Source: an uncultured Eubacteriales bacterium
GTDB lineage: Bacteria; Bacillota; Clostridia; Christensenellales; Christensenellaceae
Length of the DNA stretch: 5,322 bases
Direction of reading: 5' to 3'
Assembly: GCA_905193725.1 (NCBI GenBank)
Contig: CAJJPW010000157.1
Coordinates: 1-5,322 of the forward strand
This document shows, piece by piece, positions 4,769-5,322 of the stretch. The translations under genes and the position numbers were made by a program. Each line of letters opens with the position of its first letter. Within the stretch, counting starts at the first letter, position 1. The notes beneath the pieces were generated by a model. That model was given only the letters and a program-made list of their open reading frames with translations, did not search any database and was not told the origin of the DNA.

Positions 4769-5322
4769 GTTGCTTTCTGCCTCCTTCCGCTGGCTTTTGT
4801 CTGTCCTTCAGCGGATTTCCAAGAATTTCTCCCTTGTAAATCCAAACCTTTACACCGATTTTACCATAGGTGGTATTTGCTTCTGCAAAGCCATAGTCGA
4901 TATCCGCTCTAATGGTCTGTAGAGGAATCGAACCTTCATGATACATCTCGCTTCTGGCGATTTCTGCGCCGCCAAGACGTCCCGAACACATGATCTTGAT
5001 TCCCTTGATTCCGCCCTTCATAGCGCGGCCAATGGTTTGCTTCATGGCTCTTCTAAAGGAAATACGTCTCTCCAGCTGTGCAGCAACATTTTCTGCCACT
5101 AGCTGAGCGTCTACATCAGGACGTTTTACCTCGATAATGTTGACGATGACATTTTTGCCCACCAACTTGCGCAGGTCAGCTTTGATCACTTCTACACCTG
5201 TACCGCCTTTGCCGATTACAATGCCCGGCTTTGCTGTAAAGATGTTTACAGATACTTTGTTTGCTGCTCTTTCAATTTCTATTTTGGAAATACCAGCGGC
5301 AGGTGAAAGACATCTGCCGCCA
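4740..5322 (-). CDS. rpsC: 30S ribosomal protein S3, 5' end cut by the window edge
   Basis: S3 lines the mRNA entry tunnel and, with S4 and S5, unwinds mRNA. The 193 complete visible codons (first base 5321) carry [11 protein letters not shown], the KH-domain loop PGIVIGKGG (GKGG at visible residues 37-40), FRRAMK (visible 89-94, equivalent to the E. coli helicase residues Arg131, Arg132 and Lys135), and [12 protein letters not shown] (114-125) with [20 protein letters not shown]. Alignment to E. coli S3 suggests about 41 N-terminal residues are missing. The first nine visible residues (GGRCLSPAA) fit the family poorly and coincide with an inverted repeat. The last residues, from about HVNAKKSQA, overlap the start of rplP. 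The stop is TAG. Confidence 0.96.
   Translation of the reverse strand, partial: GGRCLSPAAGISKIEIERAANKVSVNIFTAKPGIVIGKGGTGVEVIKADLRKLVGKNVIVNIIEVKRPDVDAQLVAENVAAQLERRISFRRAMKQTIGRAMKGGIKGIKIMCSGRLGGAEIARSEMYHEGSIPLQTIRADIDYGFAEANTTYGKIGVKVWIYKGEILGNPLKDRQKPAEGGRKQHVNAKKSQA
5296..5320. repeat. Near-perfect inverted repeat at the right edge, inside rpsC
   Basis: GCGGCAGGTG (5296-5305) and CATCTGCCGC (5311-5320) are reverse complements except for one G-T position, separated by the 5 nt loop AAAGA. In the mRNA sense the stem is 7 GC-rich pairs, one A/C mismatch and 2 more pairs. It lies within codons of S3 where the protein departs from its family. It could be a real mRNA hairpin, or an assembly or foldback artefact at a contig end. 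Confidence 0.5.

Noticed and set aside
1..5322. A novel defence, mobile or biosynthetic system
   Set aside because: Almost all bases are in recognised ribosomal protein genes in the standard order. No foreign gene, insertion sequence, repeat array or shift in codon character is visible.

Overview
The window is a contiguous stretch of bacterial ribosomal-protein operon, the end of the S10 cluster followed by most of the spc cluster. Every gene is read from the minus strand, so transcription runs from high to low coordinates. In transcription order the genes are rpsC (5' end missing), rplP, rpmC, rpsQ, rplN, rplX, rplE, rpsN, rpsH, rplF, rplR, rpsE, rpmD and rplO (3' end missing). All 14 products are recognisable by motif and length. 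No mobile element, CRISPR array, RNA gene, promoter or terminator is visible.

The organism is most likely a Bacillota member, probably Clostridia-like. Most genes have strong AGGAGG-type Shine-Dalgarno (SD) sequences 5-11 nt before the start, and GTG and TTG starts are common (5 of the 13 visible starts). S14 is the short zinc-ribbon type, L24 carries a C-terminal four-cysteine motif, and L16, S17, L5 and L15 have Bacillota-like sequences. I cannot name a genus.

Layout, right to left: rpsC, rplP and rpmC form an overlapping chain (29 nt and 11 nt overlaps). From rpmC to rpmD the genes are separated by 11-33 nt, with the SD of the next gene lying just after, or inside, the stop codon of the previous one. 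The exception to this tight packing is the 77 nt between rpmD and rplO. It contains an imperfect hairpin covering an AGGAGGAGG motif, then a nine-codon ATG frame whose last codons and stop form the SD of rplO, which itself starts at TTG. This is the only stretch whose structure the ribosomal genes do not explain.

The proteins work together as ribosome parts: S3, S5, S8, S14 and S17 in the 30S subunit, and L5, L6, L14, L15, L16, L18, L24, L29 and L30 in the 50S subunit. One polycistronic mRNA with short spacers and overlaps fits coupled, near-stoichiometric production. The window is mostly ordinary core genome. The points that deserve a second look are the rpmD-rplO leader region, an inverted repeat at the right edge where S3 departs from its family, the L24 zinc ribbon, and start/stop codon usage.
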